Shown here piece by piece: positions 60,666 to 64,000 of a stretch of 64,000 nt of DNA (position 1 is its first letter; every line of letters starts with the position of its first letter). The DNA is from Campylorhamphus procurvoides (Eukaryota; Chordata; Aves; Passeriformes; Dendrocolaptidae). The position numbers were made by a program, and so were the translations under genes. The notes under the pieces are model-generated. The model made no database searches, was not told where the DNA came from, and worked only from the letters and a program-made list of their open reading frames with translations. Location: positions 452,107-516,106 of the forward strand of contig WBMV01009266.1 in assembly GCA_013396655.1 (NCBI GenBank). Direction: 5' to 3'.

Positions 60666-62479
60666 GAACAAGATTGTTGCATTGCCAAAGTGAGTGCTGA
60701 TTATTGTTGGGCCAAGGTTTTGTCCCCCTTTATTTACCATTTATGCACAGATCCCATGATATGACCCTCAGTATCCAACAGCTGGCTATCCTTGTGAGCA
60801 TACAAAGCTTCTCACAACCAGACCACAGCAGTATTTTCAGGGCAAAAAAACTACAGAAGCTGCATATATTGGGAAGACACTGATATTTAAAGATAATTTC
60901 TCTTTTTCTGTTAGCAGGCAGAAAGCTCCAGGTACTAACTTTTGCTCAGTCTGTCCTAAGGGAGGTATTAACTGTGTCACAGTGCCTTTCCCCAGTCTGC
61001 TCCCAGTTCTCAAGTCCCAGGGCACCATCCAGCACACACTTCACCTTAAAGCCATATTTTGTGTGATTTTATGGCACAGTAGCTCTTTTCTTTCTGCTGG
61101 TCTGTTATCTCACACTGGGGCAGGGATGTCTCCCATGGAGACAATGCTGAAGTATTTCTATCAAGAGGACAAGTTGCTGTCCACCGGCCCCAGAAGATTT
61201 AACATACTCAACCCCCTTAAGAGCTGCAACATCTCTAGATTAACAGTATGGTATGGAATTACAAGAGACTTCTGGTTTTGTGTTTATCATGAGTGCTGAC
61301 CAGGACTTTGTGAAGGAAATAAAAATTTTACTAAGAAAGAATAAATTTCCATATGTTTTCAATTTGTAATTTGAATTTTTCCACCCCTCAGACTGTGCGC
61401 TTTGAAATGCTGAAAAGGAAAAAAAAATCCACATCTCGTAGTTCAACATGGCTCTTTAGTTTTAAATTTTTGCTAATAAAAACTTAGCCAAGTTGAAAAA
61501 AAATTTGACATATTTCATTTGAAAATCATCAAGTCAACTAGAACGTATTTGTTGCCCATTTGTTGTTTGGTTTTTTGTTTTTTTTTTTTTTTTTTTGAGT
61601 CTCAAAAAACATTGTTGGATACGGAACTATCATTTACACAACCCGATTTACTGAGTTGTGGCATATTGGAACCAACTGGGAATCCTCCTTTGAATATCTG
61701 ATTATCTGGATGTGCTGTGAACACACTGAAAATAATATGAACTTTAAATGCATGCCTTAATTCTTATCATAGTGTTGCAGGAAAAGAAAATTTATTTCCA
61801 TGCTGTTTTCTTCATGGGCTTTTTGCTTGCAAGTAAACACATCCAGTGATCATTCTGTGGATGTGTATGTTTTAATAGGCATTTTAATAAAGTAATGTAG
61901 AATATGTTTACTGCCATTCATTAAGAGTTTGATATCAAAATGTCTTACAACCTGTCTAAATTCATAATAACTGCATACTTGTGAATATTTTAGCTTTGCC
62001 TACAACCACCTTGGAGGTTTATCACATTATGCATAGAAAAATATTGTGGGAAAGCACAATAAATATAATCTCAGCAGCTATTCCCTTCAAAGACTTTCAG
62101 TTTTATGCATCTTGAATTCTAAATAGGTTTATTGCCAATTATACATGATGATGAAGCAGTAACACAGAGTATATGCCATATTTAAGAGACTCACACCAGC
62201 AGATGCTCTTGTAAATATATTTCGCTTCAAACCAAGAAATCAGTATAGTGAAATCCCCCCAAAAGCTTGCCGCTGCACTTTCTCAACTCTAAACTTGCAA
62301 GCACTCTTGCTCTTTGATGGATGGCTTTTATAAACTGGCCAAACCCTACTATGCCCCACAGATATTTGTTTACACTCACTTTTGCCATGCTGCAGTGGTG
62401 CTGGAGGTGTGTGCAAAACTCAGGACCTGCTGTGACAGCATCCTGTATCCAAACAAAATTTGCAGTCTTAGAACATACA
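60666..62479. other. intergenic or intronic DNA, no gene recognised
   Basis: Unique AT-rich sequence with a T-rich tract at 61571-61596. Open frames are about 105 codons or shorter, without exon borders that I trust. Confidence 0.45.
61571..61596 (+). repeat. poly-T tract
   Basis: T6, G, then T19, followed by GAGTC. There is no recognised retroposon next to it. Confidence 0.95.
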
Positions 62480-62535
62480 GAGTAGGGCTGGAGGGGACAT
62501 TGGAGGGTCATCCAGCGCAATCCGTCCTTCCTTGC
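62480..62535 (-). mobile_element. CR1 LINE 3'-end scrap
   Basis: GAGTAGGGCTGGAGGGGACA and TTGGAGGGTCATCCAGCGCA on the plus strand resemble the reverse complement of a CR1 tail of the type with 'gacctctggagatcatcca'. About 55 bp remain, so this is a moderate call. Confidence 0.6.
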
Positions 62536-62617
62536 CCTGCTGACAAGTGCAGAAGTAGAGATTACATTTTTTACCCACTTTTTTTTTTTACACTAGCAGA
62601 TAAATGATAGTTCCAAC

Positions 62618-62699
62618 CCTCCATGGCAGTGAAGCTGAAGCTAGATGATCTTTAAGGTCCCTTCCAATCCTAACCATTCCAAGATTCTATAATTCTATA
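62618..62699 (+). mobile_element. CR1 LINE 3'-end fragment, short
   Basis: CTAGATGATCTTTAAGGTCC, CTTCCAATCCTAACCATTCC and AAGATTCTATAATTCTATA are the last 80 bp of a CR1 in plus orientation. It lies about 80 bp from a minus-oriented CR1 scrap, so the two 3' ends form an inverted pair. Confidence 0.9.
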
Positions 62700-63040
62700 C
62701 GATGTTTCTTCCCTTCTCAACCTTAAGTAAGCCCCTGTTCTGTTGTCTTTTCTCCAGTGCTGTGCCACTTGTTTCTCCAGATGCTTGCCTGTCTCACTTT
62801 TCTTTGCAACCAATTTCCTCAATACCGAAAACTGCATTTTAAATTAAGCCAAGCAGAACCAAAGGGCTGCTTCACAGGTTTTATTTAAATATAGAGAGCA
62901 AATAGAAACAGAAGAATAAGGACATTTATTAGACTTAAATTTACACATCCGGAAGGGTCACAGACAGACCTTCAGGTCTTGGTCCTGCAGATGTAGATAC
63001 TCTCAACTGAGTTCACCAGCTGGGATGACCTACAGGATCT
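62700..63040. other. intergenic DNA, nothing recognised
   Basis: Unique sequence between two CR1 fragments. No open frame or repeat is supported. Confidence 0.5.
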
Positions 63041-63171
63041 TTCCAAGGCCAGGCTGGATGGGGCCCTGAGCAATCTGGTCTGGTGGAATGTGTCACTGCC
63101 CATGGTGAGGGTGTTTAAATTAGACGATCTTTAAGATTCCTTCCAACCCCAACCATTCTATGAGTCTATGA
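63041..63171 (+). mobile_element. CR1 LINE 3'-end fragment
   Basis: GGCCAGGCTGGATGGGGCCC, TGAGCAATCTGGTCTGGTGG, then GACGATCTTTAAGATTCCTT, CCAACCCCAACCATTCTATG and AGTCTATGA. Plus-strand CR1 tail of about 130 bp with its terminal repeat. Confidence 0.95.
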
Positions 63172-64000
63172 CCTTTGGTTTGGTGAGCTCCAGGCATGCA
63201 TCTAAATATTGCTGCAGGTTTGAAAAGTGAAAGGCTTTCCCAGCCTCATGCCAGAGTAAAGCTATTACCAGAATCCAGCACTGCCTAGTCTGAATTCAGT
63301 GCTTTAACCACAAAACCACAGTTTTTTGTTAGCATTTTTTTCCCTGTGAAAAAAGGGTTTCAAGCCTTTCAGAAACAGAAAATAATACCCACCTGTCTGT
63401 TACAGAAAGTTCAGCTTGTTTTATCATAGTGATTTCACAGTTTGGTTTCACTGTTCTCAAAGCTGGCAAGAGAGAAACTTGCTCCCTGAGACCTGTGATA
63501 ATTTCAAATATGATATTTCATTAATGGTTTCCTTTGTGATTTGGCCCAGGGATCAAAATGTCCATATTTACAGGAACTCCAAAGAGTTCAGTGATTTTGA
63601 GCATATGGGCTAGTAGTAAAATTTCTAATTGACTCCTCCCTACCTGTGGTAGATCAGCCAACTCACAAAGTGAAAACCCTACCCTGTTGCTTGAGTCTCC
63701 TAATTAATCCAGAGTTCCTTAAAAAAAAAAAAGATCACTTCCACTCAAAAGGCTCAGAAAAGATTAGTCTAGACCTGTAGGAGCATATGGCTTTCTATGC
63801 CACCCAGTGAATTTTATAGAAATTTTGATATTGAAAACCAAACCTGTCCATACCTAGACATCCGTTTTGCTAAGTATAGACAGGAATCAGAAAAGATATG
63901 CCAAAATTCAGAGTACCAACTATGTGTTGCTGACATTTGAAATGTGGGCAAAATTTTACATGGAAATTTCAGCCCAAAGGTATGATTTTTTATTCATCTG
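63172..64000. other. intergenic or intronic DNA, no gene recognised
   Basis: Unique sequence. A minus-strand segment with a T-rich acceptor and a CACAG|GTAGGG donor (about 63722-63653) looks like an exon at its borders but has stops in all three frames, so it is not called coding. Confidence 0.45.

Noticed and set aside
63653..63722. Minus-strand segment with a T-rich acceptor and a CACAG|GTAGGG donor
   Set aside because: All three reading frames contain stops, so at most it would be a noncoding exon.

Overview
The window looks like gene-poor, AT-rich nuclear DNA from a bird, most likely a songbird. Three things point there. CR1 LINE 3' ends with the ATTCTATG-type terminal repeat occur about every 4-5 kb on both strands. 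A tRNA-Ile-headed SINE with a CR1-like tail sits near 26.1-26.24 kb and resembles the TguSINE1 family known from passerines. A roughly 1.08-kb endogenous-retrovirus LTR at 43.78-44.85 kb has ends like an LTR type I know from songbird genomes. There is no operon structure, no rRNA gene, no free-standing tRNA gene and no CRISPR array.

Layout: 1-25 kb is mostly unique intergenic or intronic DNA with scattered CR1 fragments, simple repeats, a 10-bp perfect inverted repeat (8.3 kb) and an isolated exon-like open frame (8.43-8.71 kb, plus strand). The stretch from 25 to 28.1 kb is the most gene-like part. On the minus strand three exon-like segments (28095-27744, 27083-26867, 26752-26461) have splice-type borders and compatible phases. 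Joined, they give one open frame of 286 codons ending in a stop. A fourth exon-like segment lies at 25277-25190. From 28.9 to 29.1 kb there is a candidate conserved regulatory block with homeodomain-type and TCF/LEF-type motifs. From 33 to 44 kb the window holds a (TATCC)n microsatellite beside a CR1 tail, several CR1 fragments and a G-quadruplex-type tract. The solo LTR follows. From 45 to 58 kb it is almost empty. At 58.70-58.76 kb a short minus-strand segment with a very good acceptor and a stop looks like the last coding exon of a gene whose body lies beyond the right edge. The last 5 kb hold more CR1 pieces, two of them in inverted orientation.

I could not name any protein-coding gene. 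The exon calls rest only on open frames, splice-type borders and phase agreement. They need homology or RNA evidence, and confidences are set accordingly. Most other open frames are the length expected by chance in DNA of this composition, or lie inside CR1 or LTR sequence. I found no convincing complete novel system; the best lead is the minus-strand exon cluster at 25-28 kb.
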